From Chryseobacterium pennipullorum (GTDB lineage: Bacteria > Bacteroidota > Bacteroidia > Flavobacteriales > Weeksellaceae), in the NCBI RefSeq assembly GCF_003384725.1, contig NZ_QNVV01000010.1:1-64000 (forward strand): 64,000 bases of DNA, in the 5' to 3' direction. Below are positions 1-9,677 of the stretch, in pieces. Made by a program: the position numbers and the translations under genes. Numbering within the stretch: position 1 is the first letter of the stretch; the number at the start of each line of letters is the position of its first letter. A model generated the notes under the pieces. That model ran no database searches, was not told where the DNA came from, and worked only from the letters and a program-made list of their open reading frames with translations.

Positions 1-1124
1 CCTTTGGTTTTTGCTTCAAGCGCAGTCCAGGCTCCTTTTCTTACCATCGGCCAGTTTCCGGTATTGGTGCCTGCCCTTCCTAAAGCAGTGATTCCATATG
101 GAGTATTCAAAGCAGTCCCTGCTGTTACGACAGGTTTGTAACAAAAACATCCTATAACAGCATTGTTTTGAGAATCTCCAACTCCCTGTCCCCGGTCTGA
201 GCCAATATCTGCGGCACCTCCTGCATTGACAACGATTGGAACCCCTTGAGTATCTACACAAGATCCACTGGCACACAAATTTTGGTTGGGAGCAGAAGAA
301 CCGGTTCCTACTGACAGTGGTGCCGCAGCAGCAACCAGCATACTGTAGGCTACATTCTCATCTCCTTCCATAGCATCCAAACAACCATCATTATCTGAAT
401 CTAAATCCTGATAATTGGGAATCCCGTCATTATCCGTATCTAAAAGATAGGCAGGAATGGATACATCATCCAGAGCCCAGTCATCCTGGACTGTTGTAGC
501 CCTATACACAAGTTCAGCCGTTGCCGGGGAATTATAAGGAATATTGAGAGTGAAGGTCTGGAAAGTATACCCTGATGCAACAGCTGTACTATATGGAGTA
601 AAATTGGTAGTTGCACCGTTCGCTACAGTGAGGGTAATATTGGGAGTAGCCGTATTTCGTATTGTGCTATTATTGATCGTAGCATATAAGGTCCCATTGA
701 GAAGAATCTGTAGTGTGGCTGTAGAGCCAGCGGCATTACTCCCATCCTGGGCACCCACCCTCATCGTTATAGCAACAGTTCCGTCGGTTCTGTTAAGGTT
801 ATTAATCGACTGATAAATCTCCCTGTTCGAAACATTGTCCGTTTGAATAAAGACATATTGCGATCCTGAACTATACTGCCAACCCCCTGTTCCTCCCCGT
901 GTGAGCCAGGGTGCTGAAGTACTGGTAAAAGTACCATTTACCACCGCAGTCGATGGTGGACTTTCTAACAGGTCCGGTATTCCATCATTGTCATCATCCA
1001 GGTCTACAGAATTGATAATTCCATCACCATCCAGATCCTGGTTGGGGTTATACTGCGCATGAACAGTACCCATCCCAACTAACGCGAGTATCAGGATCAG
1101 TGTTTTTAATTGTATTTTTCCCAT
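1..1124 (-). CDS. secreted calcium-binding repeat protein, copy 1 (3' end outside window)
   Basis: The frame is open from an ATG at 1122-1124 to the window edge (374 codons), so the C-terminus is missing. It begins with a signal peptide (MGK, hydrophobic core, AHAQ-like cleavage site), then aspartate-rich thrombospondin type 3-like repeats ([18 protein letters not shown]), a roughly 150-residue beta-sandwich-like stretch, and a second repeat ([19 protein letters not shown]). The Asp/Asn spacing is that of calcium-binding TSP3 repeats. The start lies 5 bp after the stop of the upstream gene at 1130-1549, so the two probably share a transcript. A second, frameshifted copy lies at 3132-4393. An extracellular structural or adhesive role is inferred; no enzyme motif is visible. 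Confidence 0.8.
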   Translation of the reverse strand, partial: MGKIQLKTLILILALVGMGTVHAQYNPNQDLDGDGIINSVDLDDDNDGIPDLLESPPSTAVVNGTFTSTSAPWLTRGGTGGWQYSSGSQYVFIQTDNVSNREIYQSINNLNRTDGTVAITMRVGAQDGSNAAGSTATLQILLNGTLYATINNSTIRNTATPNITLTVANGATTNFTPYSTAVASGYTFQTFTLNIPYNSPATAELVYRATTVQDDWALDDVSIPAYLLDTDNDGIPNYQDLDSDNDGCLDAMEGDENVAYSMLVAAAAPLSVGTGSSAPNQNLCASGSCVDTQGVPIVVNAGGAADIGSDRGQGVGDSQNNAVIGCFCYKPVVTAGTALNTPYGITALGRAGTNTGNWPMVRKGAWTALEAKTK

Positions 1125-1129
1125 AAAGT

Positions 1130-1549
1130 TTATTTATTTAAATGGTTTGAAGCCCCATCAATACCTTGTCCGGCAGGGGAACTTAAATTGGTAAAATAAG
1201 GATTTGGGTTCGTCGATGCATTTCCCAAACTACTCATCAGCACATATGGAGGATTACTGGTGTCTCCTAAAAATATAGCTTCTGCCGCACTATTAAGAGG
1301 ATTCGCTCCGGGAAATTGTTGCTGGATTACTTCCAGTTTGCCATCTATCGGAGAAGGAGTGTTATAAGCTGCAAAAGTTTTGGAGGTTGGATTATTGGTA
1401 TTTTTTTGCATATTGGTTGTATAGGTACATACCATACCATTAGCCGCAGCAGACCCTGTCATTTCCAGAGAAGAATTCGTCTGGGCAAAAATCGAACTAC
1501 TAAACAGCAGCGCAAGAGCTGCGATTAGTATATAATAATTTTTTTTCAT
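1130..1549 (-). CDS. small secreted protein of unknown function
   Basis: This 139-residue protein has a clear N-terminal signal peptide (MKKNYY, hydrophobic stretch, SIFAQ cleavage site). The mature part is rich in Asn, Ser, Thr and Pro and has one cysteine near residue 41. I recognise no domain. It sits directly upstream of the calcium-binding repeat protein with a 5-bp gap, so the pair are probably co-transcribed and exported together. The frameshifted second copy of that downstream gene has no equivalent of this gene in front of it. The signal peptide and operon position argue that it is real. Confidence 0.7.
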   Translation of the reverse strand: MKKNYYILIAALALLFSSSIFAQTNSSLEMTGSAAANGMVCTYTTNMQKNTNNPTSKTFAAYNTPSPIDGKLEVIQQQFPGANPLNSAAEAIFLGDTSNPPYVLMSSLGNASTNPNPYFTNLSSPAGQGIDGASNHLNK

Positions 1550-1597
1550 GTCTTTTAAATTAAAGTTTTTTAAACCTACGAATATTCTGATAGATCT

Positions 1598-2254
1598 TTA
1601 AAAGATAAAGATCAAATAAGGCGGAGGTCTTACACAAGAAACAGCCAGAAAATAGGGATCCGACGATTCATTTTTATCATCACCGAATGTATTGATGTAC
1701 AAGAAATGTAAGGATCTTTTCAAAGAAAGATCTTTATCGTCAAAATGGGCTTTGGGTACATGATGGCCACTGAAAACGGAGATATTACCCTCTTTATTGA
1801 CAGCTTGAGCGGCCAAAAAATAGTTTGGAGAGCTATTAAAATATATTTTTACCTTATTTTCCGCTATTTTATCTTCTGGTAAAATTTCTGTCCTTTTCTT
1901 TTTTGCAAAAGTTTTATTAAGATCCTTCTTATTCTTATTCGGATCTTTATTTCCTTTTGTACCTGCAAGAACAAGCTGATTATTATTTTTGGATTTGCGG
2001 GATATAATTTTGGCTCCTTTTACTATAATTTTTTTTTCCAGAATCTGGTTATTAAAGTCTTCGTCAGTAGAATAGACTTTGGTATCACCTACAAAAAGGA
2101 CAGCAGCCTCCGATTTAGCAACCTTAATTTCCTGGGCTGAAACCAACCTTGGCTGAAAAATTATAAAAAGAACCGTAAAAACACGTAACGAAACTACTGA
2201 GTATTTGTAAAAACTCAGATTTTTTATTGTCTGTAAAAAACCAAAAGACTTCAA
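1598..2254 (-). CDS. predicted exported lysine-rich protein of unknown function
   Basis: This 218-residue protein has a basic N-terminus followed by a hydrophobic segment ending near LVSAQE (residues about 20-41), consistent with a signal peptide preceded by a short extension. The centre (residues about 75-130) is dominated by Lys and Asn. The C-terminal third has a GHHVPKAHF stretch that is unusually His-rich, and the protein ends in a hydrophobic PPPYLIFIF tail. No T9SS sorting domain is visible and I do not recognise a family. It lies 48 bp upstream of the small secreted protein at 1130-1549 on the same strand. Confidence 0.6.
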   Translation of the reverse strand: MKSFGFLQTIKNLSFYKYSVVSLRVFTVLFIIFQPRLVSAQEIKVAKSEAAVLFVGDTKVYSTDEDFNNQILEKKIIVKGAKIISRKSKNNNQLVLAGTKGNKDPNKNKKDLNKTFAKKKRTEILPEDKIAENKVKIYFNSSPNYFLAAQAVNKEGNISVFSGHHVPKAHFDDKDLSLKRSLHFLYINTFGDDKNESSDPYFLAVSCVRPPPYLIFIF

Positions 2255-2510
2255 ATCTTTTTAATGAAAATGTGAAACCATACAATTTTAACCATTAAGT
2301 CATTATAAGGTGATTTTTTTAACTTGAAAAATAAAATTCAATATTCTTTTTTAGCACAAAAAAGATATTTAATTAAAAAAATAACTCATCTTCATGATTA
2401 TCAAACAATTACCATCTATTAACTTGATTCAAAACTACAAAATAATTGGATATGAATTAAAAATTTTTTCCAGGCTTATTGAACATTTAAATTCTTACTT
2501 CCTGTTAATT

Positions 2511-2546
2511 CATATAAAAACAGCCACTCCTTTTTGGAAGTGGCTG
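2511..2546 (-). terminator. rho-independent terminator after the 2571-3104 gene
   Basis: An 8-bp perfect stem (CAGCCACT at 2521-2528, AGTGGCTG at 2539-2546) is followed on the minus strand by a T run (A run at 2516-2520). It ends transcription of the gene at 2571-3104. The rest of 2255-2510 is AT-rich non-coding sequence upstream of the 1598-2254 gene, with no ORF or RNA that I can support. Confidence 0.75.
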
Positions 2547-2570
2547 ATATTGATGTTGCGTTATAAAACC

Positions 2571-3104
2571 TTACTGTTTCCAGAATGTCCAGACCTTGCC
2601 ATTATAAACCGCAAGCAGCTTAGAATTGGTATCATAGACCATCATCCCAGGAGCAGGATTAATAATATTCAGATGCGGACTCGATGCTTTGGGTAAGACC
2701 ATTGCTTTATTGGTATCCTCCAGCACCAATACTCCAGGTACGGAAGTAGGAGTACCTACGGCTACTTTCGCGCTGCCCGTTTCTGTTGCAGAATTTTGAA
2801 TGGTAACTCCATCTACACTGGTCACCGGGTCTATTGTCGTTCCAGAAGCATCTATACTCAGGTCCTTCCAGCCCGCATTATATTTTACTTTGATTTTTTT
2901 GTCAGAAAGATCATAGATCATCGTTCCGTTAGCTACAGAGGTTACTGCTGCTGCTGAAGTAGCCCATGGTAAAATCATTCCCCGGTTAGCGGCACCAAAA
3001 TCCAGCGATACCGATGGTGAGGCTACAATCTGCTTTCCAATTGCAACTTGCGCAGATGCTAAGCAAAAAAACACGAGACACAGTGTCGTTAGTATATTTT
3101 TCAT
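2571..3104 (-). CDS. secreted protein with C-terminal MVYDT-type module
   Basis: This 177-residue protein has a signal peptide (MKNIL, hydrophobic core, LASAQ site). The mature region starts with a QVAIG segment that resembles the QVGINT start of other secreted proteins in this window. Near the C-terminus (residues about 152-177) it carries GMMVYDTNSKLLAVYNGKVW, a module that also ends the neighbouring calcium-binding repeat protein (GMMVYNTS in that gene). It starts 27 bp after that gene's stop, so it probably belongs to the same transcript, and a terminator follows it. It is probably a surface or extracellular protein; the exact role is unknown. Confidence 0.75.
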   Translation of the reverse strand: MKNILTTLCLVFFCLASAQVAIGKQIVASPSVSLDFGAANRGMILPWATSAAAVTSVANGTMIYDLSDKKIKVKYNAGWKDLSIDASGTTIDPVTSVDGVTIQNSATETGSAKVAVGTPTSVPGVLVLEDTNKAMVLPKASSPHLNIINPAPGMMVYDTNSKLLAVYNGKVWTFWKQ

Positions 3105-3131
3105 TTTTGATTTTTTTAAGTTATTGACCGT

Positions 3132-4393
3132 TTAATTGGTTGGACATGTTTGGGTATTGAAGCAAGCCCACCCTGCCGGTGTTCCCGTCGTATTCACCTG
3201 AAGGCAATCTAAACTCGTATTGTAAACCATCATTCCTTCTACAAGATTTGCGGCAGGAATTGCTGAGATCTGTGCAGTGGTTAATCTGTTGGGAACAAAA
3301 CCTTTGGTTTTTGCTTCAAGCGCAGTCCAGGCTCCTTTTCTTACCATCGGCCAGTTTCCGGTATTGGTGCCTGCCCTTCCTAAAGCAGTGATTCCATATG
3401 GAGTATTCAAAGCAGTCCCTGCTGTTACGACAGGTTTGTAACAAAAACATCCTATAACAGCATTGTTTTGAGAATCTCCAATTCCCTGTCCCCGGTCAGA
3501 ACCAATATCTGCGGCACCTCCTGCATTGACAACGATTGGAACCCCTTGAGTATCTACACAAGATCCACTGGCACACAAATTTTGGTTGGGAACAGAAGAA
3601 CCGGTTCCTACTGACAGTGGTGCCGCAGCAGCAACCAGCATACTGTAGGCTACATTCTCATCTCCTTCCATAGCATCCAAACACCCATCGTTATCTGAAT
3701 CTAAATCCTGATAATTGGGAATCCCGTCATTATCCGTATCTAAAAGATAGGCAGGAATGGATACATCATCCAGAGACCAGTCATCCAACACGGTTGTAGC
3801 CCTGTAGACAAGCTCTGCGGTTGCCGGAGAGTTATAAGGAATATTGAGGGTAAAGGTCTGGAAGTTAAACCCTGATGAAGCTGCTGTGGTATAAGGAACA
3901 AAATTGGTAGTCGCCCCATTAGATAATGCAATAGTCACATTATTAGTGCTAGCGGTTCTGCTGGTACCATTCGTTATGGTTGCATATAAGGTTCCATTCA
4001 GAAGAATTTGTAGTGTGGCCGTAGAACCGGCTGAATTATTCCCATCCTGGGCGCCAATTCTCATCGTTATGGCAACCGTTCCGTCTGTTCTGTGAAGGTT
4101 ATTAATCGACTGGTAAATCTCCCTGTTCGAAACATTATCTGTTTGAATAAAGACATATTGCGATCCTGAACTATACTGCCAGCCTCCTGTGCATCCTCTT
4201 GTCAGCCAAGGTGCTGATGTACCCCCATAAAAGTCCCGTTTACCACGGTATTGGAGGGTGGGCTTTCCAACAGGTCCGGTATTCCATCATTATCATCATC
4301 CAGATCCTGGTTGGGGTTATACTGCGCATGAGCAGTACCAATCCCAACTAACGCAAGCATCAGGACCATTGTTTTTAATTGTGTTTTTCCCAT
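3132..4393 (-). pseudogene. secreted calcium-binding repeat protein, copy 2 (frameshifted)
   Basis: This is a near-duplicate of the gene at 1-1124. The ATG at 4391-4393 opens a signal peptide and TSP3-like repeat, but that frame stops near 4202. The rest (signal at 4064 down to the TAA at 3132-3134) continues in another frame. Compared with copy 1, this copy lacks a 33-bp in-frame segment near 4300 and differs around a run of five C (4222-4226; five G on the coding strand). One more G would restore the frame. The 3' part shows the complete C-terminus: a Cys-rich segment and a GMMVYNTS...CFNTQTCP ending. It could be a true pseudogene, a phase-variable gene, or a base-calling error in a homopolymer. 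Confidence 0.75.
3301..4393 (-). repeat. direct duplication of 1-1124
   Basis: Positions 3301-3780 match 1-480 with only seven substitutions (about 98.5 percent identity). Beyond about 485/3785 the similarity falls abruptly (11 differences in the next 60 bases), then rises again around 780-900/4080-4200. The two copies are in direct orientation about 3.3 kb apart. The mosaic pattern suggests duplication followed by partial gene conversion of the 3' part. Confidence 0.9.
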
Positions 4394-4512
4394 AAAGCTT
4401 ATTTTTCTAGCATAAAATTCATCTAAATTCTTTCGCAACATTACAAAAAAAAGCAATACTTTATGTGGTATTAAGTGTTAAAATTTTACATCAAAATACT
4501 CCGTTTAATTAA

Positions 4513-4544
4513 CAAAGGGTCTGAGCGAACACTCAGACCCTTTG
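4513..4544 (-). terminator. hairpin terminator after the 865-residue T9SS protein
   Basis: A perfect 13-bp stem (4513-4525 with 4532-4544, loop CGAACA) lies about 50 bp beyond the stop of the 4593-7190 gene. The T-rich tail on the minus strand is weak (TTAATTAA), so release may be inefficient. Confidence 0.65.
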
Positions 4545-4592
4545 ATTATTACATATTTTATTCCTTCTGGAAAAATATTGAATGTCAGAATC

Positions 4593-7190
4593 TTATTTTA
4601 CAATAACTTTATAGGATTTTATGGTCGATGGGGTTTCTATTTTGACAATATAAACACCAGTTGGTAAAGAAGTGGTATCAATACCGGTATTAGCTGTCAA
4701 CCTGCCAGACTTTACTACCTGTCCCTGGGCTGAGAACAAAGTATAGGTACCTTCTTCTTTCGATGTCATCATCAGGCTCTCACCAGCTTTTACAGGGTTT
4801 GGATAGATCTTAACATCATGAGCAACAGCAGCAATCTCTGAAGCGGTTACTTTTGCAGCTGCATTCAGACCATTTTTCAGCAATGAAGTGTATGGTGAAA
4901 GCGGAGACCCGGGGGCACCTCTCTTCACAAGATCGGTATCTACTACGGCCTGGATACCGTCTTTATCCTGATCATTAATGGTAGAAATAAATCCGCCGCC
5001 TGTCGTATCAAGATTTCCTTTTCCTATTTGATACAAATCATAGTCGGTTCCATTGGATGTTATATCCAGGAAGTCAGGTTTGTCATCACCATCTGTATTT
5101 TTAATTCCATATTTCATAATTCCTGAATCAGGAACTGTTTCAAGAATATCGGCAATTCCGTTCTTACCTACCGGAATCGTACTGTCGATAATACCGTTGT
5201 GATCCTTATCGATCTGGTTGATCACCGCTACCGGAATTCCAGATTCAAACAGATCCAGAATACCATCATTATCAGAATCCAGATCAAGATAATTCGGAAC
5301 TGAGTCTCCTAAAACAGGAGTTACCAGAATATCCCCTTCAGCATCATCATCCTGGAATTTTCCATTGTTATCGAAATCTTCTATAGCATCAGGGATTCCA
5401 TCGTTATCCGAATCCAGGTCACAGGCATCTACAATACCGTCACCATCTGTATCTAACGTAGGCGACTTGTCATTAACAGCACTACAGCCTTCTGCACAAT
5501 CCGGAATTCCGTTTCCGTTGTTATCGATACTGTCATCCCCGTTAGGACATAGATCAAAACAGTTTGGAACTCCGTCATTGTCATCATCTTTGCTGGCAAA
5601 TGCATTGTAGATATAATAGTTTTGCGGAAGGCGGACTGCCGTCCCGCTGTTGAAGGTGATCTTCATCCGGTTAAAAGGTTTTGTAGCCTTTCCTCCTACA
5701 TAGAATTTATTTGAATTGGTGGTAAAGAAGTTCCCGCTGATCAGGCTTCCTGAGCTGGTAAAATTATCTGTTACCGTATTTCCGTTATACAAGGTTACCT
5801 TAATATTTTCAAGAACACTTACACCCAAAAGATTGGCTGCTTTTTCTACTGTAAATCCAGCCATGGTATTGGCAGGAAGCGTAGTATTGCTTTTTACGGT
5901 AACATACGCAGAGAAAATACTAAGGAATGACGCAGCCGGAACCGTAGCGGTTGCATAATTGGAAGGATTGGTATCCACAATCGCTTGTGGATTCGTCATT
6001 TTGGCAAGAATAAGACCTAAAAATCCGCCGCCTGACGTCCAGCTGCTCCCTGTTACCAGATTGCCTGGTACAGAAGATCCGCTCGTCTGGATCTTATCAT
6101 CGCACTCGCATGAAACCGGTTCTTCGAAAGCATAATATACCTTAAGCGCTCCTAAATTGAATCCAACAGTCTGGGTAATCTTCAGCCTTATTTCATTGAA
6201 TGGCTTGGTGGTTGTCAAAGTAACCTTTTGTTTTCCTGAACCGTATCCTAAAACTTTAATATTGATTAAACCTCCCCCGTCAGATAATTTTTTTGAATCC
6301 TGAAGCTGTCCGTATAAGTAGGTTTCTATGGTAATATTTTTTAAAAACTCAGCACTTAAAAGCTTGCCCTGATCATCAGGTGCGATCACAAAACCGGCTG
6401 TGTTTCCTGCAGGGTAAACCTGGTTTTTATCCAAAACTCCTACGGAGTAAGATCCTAACAGCCCAATAGGAAGCACTATTGTTCCAAAAGAGTTTTTATC
6501 TCCGTCTCCAATTCTTTCTTTATTCTGAACATAGGAAAGCGGCGCCACGAAACTGCTGCTTCCCGATACATTGCCATCCACCCCACTTCCTGCAACAATA
6601 TCATCACAAATACCATTGTTGTCAGTAGGTACTTTAGCTGGATCAAATGCAAATGCGTAGTATACATTCATCGCACTGAATACAGAAAGCACGTTGGTCT
6701 GATAGAGCCTCACTTCGTCAAACTCTTTCGAAGTTTTAAAATGTAAAAATATTCTGTTCTTACTTCCTCCGAACGCAGGCACTGACAAAAGGGTGCTGCT
6801 GGTTGTAGATTCCTGGAGAACACCGTTTTTATAGGTAGCAATTCGTAAAGAACTCAACAAATCAATGGTAATAAAACTTGTTCCGAGATCTACGTTAAAC
6901 CCTGTGATGTACCCTGCCGGATAAATGCTATTCTTATTTTTCACAGAAATTCCATTTCCACTGACCAGAGAAGCAAAGTTCCCCATGCTTACGCTATTGT
7001 CCAGGCTCGCATCTACTACCGGATTCATACTGCCGGTATAACATCCTAAGCAAATCCCCGAATTGTTGACAGGTTTTGCTTCTACCCCCATCCCACGGAT
7101 AGGCTCATAGCCCTGCTGTGCAAATACCACTGCCGACATTATCAATGTTAAAAATACAGCCGCAAGTCTATCAAATAATTTTTTTGTCAT
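4593..7190 (-). CDS. T9SS cargo protein with three N-terminal repeats and TSP3 calcium-binding repeats
   Basis: This is an 865-residue exported protein. Residues 1-24 form a signal peptide ending VVFAQ. Residues about 50-535 contain three copies of a roughly 150-residue beta-rich unit; each holds a YPAG or LPANT turn followed by (A/T)GF, and the first two end in a (V/L)YYAF segment. Residues about 535-735 carry thrombospondin type 3-like repeats ([46 protein letters not shown]). The last 70 residues are a typical type A T9SS sorting domain: KIYPNPV, a central GQVV strand, LPTGVYIVKI and a basic end. It should be secreted through the type IX system and attached to the cell surface or released. 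The gene follows 7232-8368 with a 41-bp gap, so the two may be co-transcribed. Confidence 0.85.
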   Translation of the reverse strand: MTKKLFDRLAAVFLTLIMSAVVFAQQGYEPIRGMGVEAKPVNNSGICLGCYTGSMNPVVDASLDNSVSMGNFASLVSGNGISVKNKNSIYPAGYITGFNVDLGTSFITIDLLSSLRIATYKNGVLQESTTSSTLLSVPAFGGSKNRIFLHFKTSKEFDEVRLYQTNVLSVFSAMNVYYAFAFDPAKVPTDNNGICDDIVAGSGVDGNVSGSSSFVAPLSYVQNKERIGDGDKNSFGTIVLPIGLLGSYSVGVLDKNQVYPAGNTAGFVIAPDDQGKLLSAEFLKNITIETYLYGQLQDSKKLSDGGGLINIKVLGYGSGKQKVTLTTTKPFNEIRLKITQTVGFNLGALKVYYAFEEPVSCECDDKIQTSGSSVPGNLVTGSSWTSGGGFLGLILAKMTNPQAIVDTNPSNYATATVPAASFLSIFSAYVTVKSNTTLPANTMAGFTVEKAANLLGVSVLENIKVTLYNGNTVTDNFTSSGSLISGNFFTTNSNKFYVGGKATKPFNRMKITFNSGTAVRLPQNYYIYNAFASKDDDNDGVPNCFDLCPNGDDSIDNNGNGIPDCAEGCSAVNDKSPTLDTDGDGIVDACDLDSDNDGIPDAIEDFDNNGKFQDDDAEGDILVTPVLGDSVPNYLDLDSDNDGILDLFESGIPVAVINQIDKDHNGIIDSTIPVGKNGIADILETVPDSGIMKYGIKNTDGDDKPDFLDITSNGTDYDLYQIGKGNLDTTGGGFISTINDQDKDGIQAVVDTDLVKRGAPGSPLSPYTSLLKNGLNAAAKVTASEIAAVAHDVKIYPNPVKAGESLMMTSKEEGTYTLFSAQGQVVKSGRLTANTGIDTTSLPTGVYIVKIETPSTIKSYKVIVK

Positions 7191-7231
7191 TTTTTACGTT
7201 TTTATAAGGTTTTGTGTTTATTTTCTATGCA

Positions 7232-8368
7232 TTAGTACATCGCTTTCCAGCTGGTGCCGTTGCACCCCTCGTGTACCCTGCCGGTCGTATTGTAGCGGAT
7301 TGCGCCTTCTTCCGCCGTGGAACAAGCGGAATTGGCACCGGAGGCGATTCCTTTCAACTGAATAGCGGCCCCGGTAGAGGTGGCAGCAGTAGGGACCATA
7401 TTGATTCCCATTATAGCATCGGTTCCATTATTTTTATTGAAAAAAACATGCGCTTTATTCGCATAGACCGTTTGTCCTGCGGCAGCCTGTCCCAGGAATC
7501 CAATCGCTAAAGCTTCTGTACCACTCGCTGTATTGGCAGAACCAATGGCGATATTATTTAAAGAGGTTGTATTTCCACTTCCAACTGCTATTCCACCACT
7601 GTTGGTATTGCTGTTCCCTATAGTAAGCCCTGCCAGCCCTGTTACTGTATTCAGGTTTCCAAACACCAGGTTATTAGCCCCTGTTGCATCATTAGAATTT
7701 CCTACTATTTTGGCACCATTACTGGCTTTATTTCCCAATCCGATCGCTACCGCAGGAAAGTTACCCTGTGCAGATACTGTGTTGTCTTTTCCTATCGCTA
7801 CATTGGAAGATGAGCTGTTGGCAAGCGTATTATTGGACCCCCAGGTAAAAGAAGCATAAGGACCGGTAGCAGTATTGGCATTTCCACCCTGTAAGGTACC
7901 GTTGACATCCAGTATTCCTTTAATATTTTTTTGGGTGGCCAATACCAGGTTCTGAGCATCATTCGTCCCGAGATAATTCCCTGTAGTAATAGCCGTTCCT
8001 AATCCGGCTGCCGCAGTAGTCCCAGTATTACCGGTAGTACGCCACGCACCACTTAAGCCGGACCACTTTATTCCATCGAAATAATAATATCCTGGCGATA
8101 CTACTTCTGCAGTCTGCCCTGTTGGTGCTGCTTCTGCTACAGTAACATATACGATTGCTCCGGTTTGTGCAGTCGTATAGTTTTTAGCTTTTAGTTCCGC
8201 TCCTTTGAGTCTTGGCGCAATAATACCGTCCAATTTACTTGTACTCGCCGGAAATCCTGCCACATCTAATGTAGCTTGTGGTGTTTCTGTATTGATCCCT
8301 ACCTGTGCAAAAGCTAAAGAGCTAACAGATAAGAGAGCCAACGTGAATAATTTGTTTTTCATTTGCAT
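7232..8368 (-). CDS. secreted VGINT-type protein with YadA-head-like repeats
   Basis: This 378-residue protein has a signal peptide (cleavage after LAFA) followed at once by QVGINTETP and a TLDVAG segment, an N-terminus shared with several secreted proteins in this window. Residues about 165-310 are built of short repeats around (N/S)VAIGKDN, AVAIGLGNKAS, GLTIGNSN, IAVGSGN, NIAIGSAN and ALAIGFLG. This periodicity matches the left-handed beta-roll head repeats of trimeric autotransporter adhesins. The C-terminus has the AIRYNTT...CNGTSWKAMY module seen in related flavobacterial secreted proteins. No membrane anchor and no T9SS domain are visible. A start at the second ATG, two codons in, is equally possible. 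A role in trimerisation or adhesion is inferred. Confidence 0.75.
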   Translation of the reverse strand: MQMKNKLFTLALLSVSSLAFAQVGINTETPQATLDVAGFPASTSKLDGIIAPRLKGAELKAKNYTTAQTGAIVYVTVAEAAPTGQTAEVVSPGYYYFDGIKWSGLSGAWRTTGNTGTTAAAGLGTAITTGNYLGTNDAQNLVLATQKNIKGILDVNGTLQGGNANTATGPYASFTWGSNNTLANSSSSNVAIGKDNTVSAQGNFPAVAIGLGNKASNGAKIVGNSNDATGANNLVFGNLNTVTGLAGLTIGNSNTNSGGIAVGSGNTTSLNNIAIGSANTASGTEALAIGFLGQAAAGQTVYANKAHVFFNKNNGTDAIMGINMVPTAATSTGAAIQLKGIASGANSACSTAEEGAIRYNTTGRVHEGCNGTSWKAMY

Positions 8369-8487
8369 TGATTTTATTGTTTTTTGTGTATTTGTTTACA
8401 GAACCCTGATATTTTCTCACTTAAATATTTAAATGAAACAATTGTATTTTTAGTTAAAAAAAACTATGGAAAAATATTGGAATATTT

Positions 8488-8994
8488 TCAGACTGGCTGA
8501 CTCCGCATTGCATTGATCAGCTTACTTTCGCTAATTTTTTTATAAAGGTTAATACAAGAAACTTCAAATTTCGAAAGACATACCCTATTGTTCCTATTGA
8601 AAATCAGATTTGACTGCACAACAGATCTATTATCAGTGGCCATCACTCTTTTCAAATCTTTGATCAACCGTAGACTATAATGATATCCAATCCCTGGACA
8701 AGCTTTCCGCAGCATTGTATAACAGGAATCAACAGGCCTGACATTAGCTTTATGTATAGCATTGCCTGATGCGAATGAAGTATGCCTAACCTTAGATAGG
8801 CTATAGATGGAGGGATCCATCAAACATTCTGAACCATTGTTTATATCGTTTATATCTTGATCCTGCATTCCCTTTTCAGGCTTGTTTGCAACTGTCGATA
8901 TAAAGCTGGTGTTACTATTTCCTACAGCCGATATTGCCTGCATCCAAGCAGGGTGTATCATATGACCGCAGGAAAGAAAATAATTTCTATCCAA
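8488..8994 (-). CDS. hypothetical protein, weakly supported
   Basis: This is an open frame of 168 residues with six cysteines, no signal peptide and no motif I recognise. The C-terminal half (about residue 105 on) looks more protein-like, with alternating basic and hydrophobic residues (LRLIKDLKRV, INLYKKISESKL). The N-terminal half has low-complexity Asn, Asp and Ser stretches. It lies alone between the rplL terminator and the secreted-protein genes, in the position where rpoB normally follows rplL. It has no clear promoter or ribosome binding site. It may be a decayed gene or a chance ORF. Confidence 0.35.
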   Translation of the reverse strand: MDRNYFLSCGHMIHPAWMQAISAVGNSNTSFISTVANKPEKGMQDQDINDINNGSECLMDPSIYSLSKVRHTSFASGNAIHKANVRPVDSCYTMLRKACPGIGYHYSLRLIKDLKRVMATDNRSVVQSNLIFNRNNRVCLSKFEVSCINLYKKISESKLINAMRSQPV

Positions 8995-9211
8995 TTAATT
9001 GTGTGTTTTCGAATACAAATATAACACTTTTTCAATAAAAACAATATTTTAATATAAAAAATTCGTAAATATATGTTTAAATACTAAATTAAAACCACAA
9101 TATTATGTTAATTCCTATGAAAAATATAATAATAAACTTATATGTAATCACAAGATATAATAATATTCGAATCCTATTGTTAAATAAATTTGAATTTGCA
9201 GAACCGAAACA

Positions 9212-9241
9212 CAAAAAAAGCCCGGGCCAATGCCCGGGCTT
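9212..9241 (-). terminator. terminator of the rplKAJL operon
   Basis: A strong GC-rich stem (AGCCCGGGC at 9219-9227 with GCCCGGGCT at 9232-9240, loop CAAT) is followed on the minus strand by a run of seven T. It closes the ribosomal operon right after rplL, with no rpoB beyond it. Confidence 0.9.
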
Positions 9242-9265
9242 CTTATATGTATAATACAATTGAAA

Positions 9266-9631
9266 TTATTTCAATTCTACTTCAGCACCAGCTTCTTCTA
9301 ATTGCTTCTTAAGAGCTTCAGCTTCGTCTTTAGAGATACCAGTTTTGATTGCAGCAGGAGCACCATCTACGATATCTTTAGCTTCTTTAAGACCAGCACC
9401 AGTTAAATCTTTTACCAATTTAACGATAGCTAATTTAGAAGCACCTGCAGACTTAAGAATTACGTCGAATTCAGTCTTTTCTTCAGCAGCTTCACCACCA
9501 CCTGCAGCAACTACTACAGCAGCAGCAGCTGGCTCAATTCCGTACTCATCCTTAAGGATAGTAGCTAATTCGTTTACGTCTTTTACTGTTAGGTTTACTA
9601 GCGTTTCAGCTAAATTTTTTAAATCTGACAT
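9266..9631 (-). CDS. rplL: 50S ribosomal protein L7/L12
   Basis: This 121-residue protein has the L7/L12 layout: an N-terminal dimerisation helix pair ([19 protein letters not shown]), an Ala/Gly-rich hinge (residues about 34-50) and a C-terminal domain ([38 protein letters not shown]). The stalk proteins recruit translation factors such as EF-Tu and EF-G to the large subunit. It lies 46 bp after rplJ, the usual order. A strong terminator follows and rpoB is absent. The length is typical of the family. Confidence 0.98.
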   Translation of the reverse strand: MSDLKNLAETLVNLTVKDVNELATILKDEYGIEPAAAAVVVAAGGGEAAEEKTEFDVILKSAGASKLAIVKLVKDLTGAGLKEAKDIVDGAPAAIKTGISKDEAEALKKQLEEAGAEVELK

Positions 9632-9677
9632 TGTTGTAATGTTTTTGTTGATTATTTATTTAATTTTTTGAGTGTAA

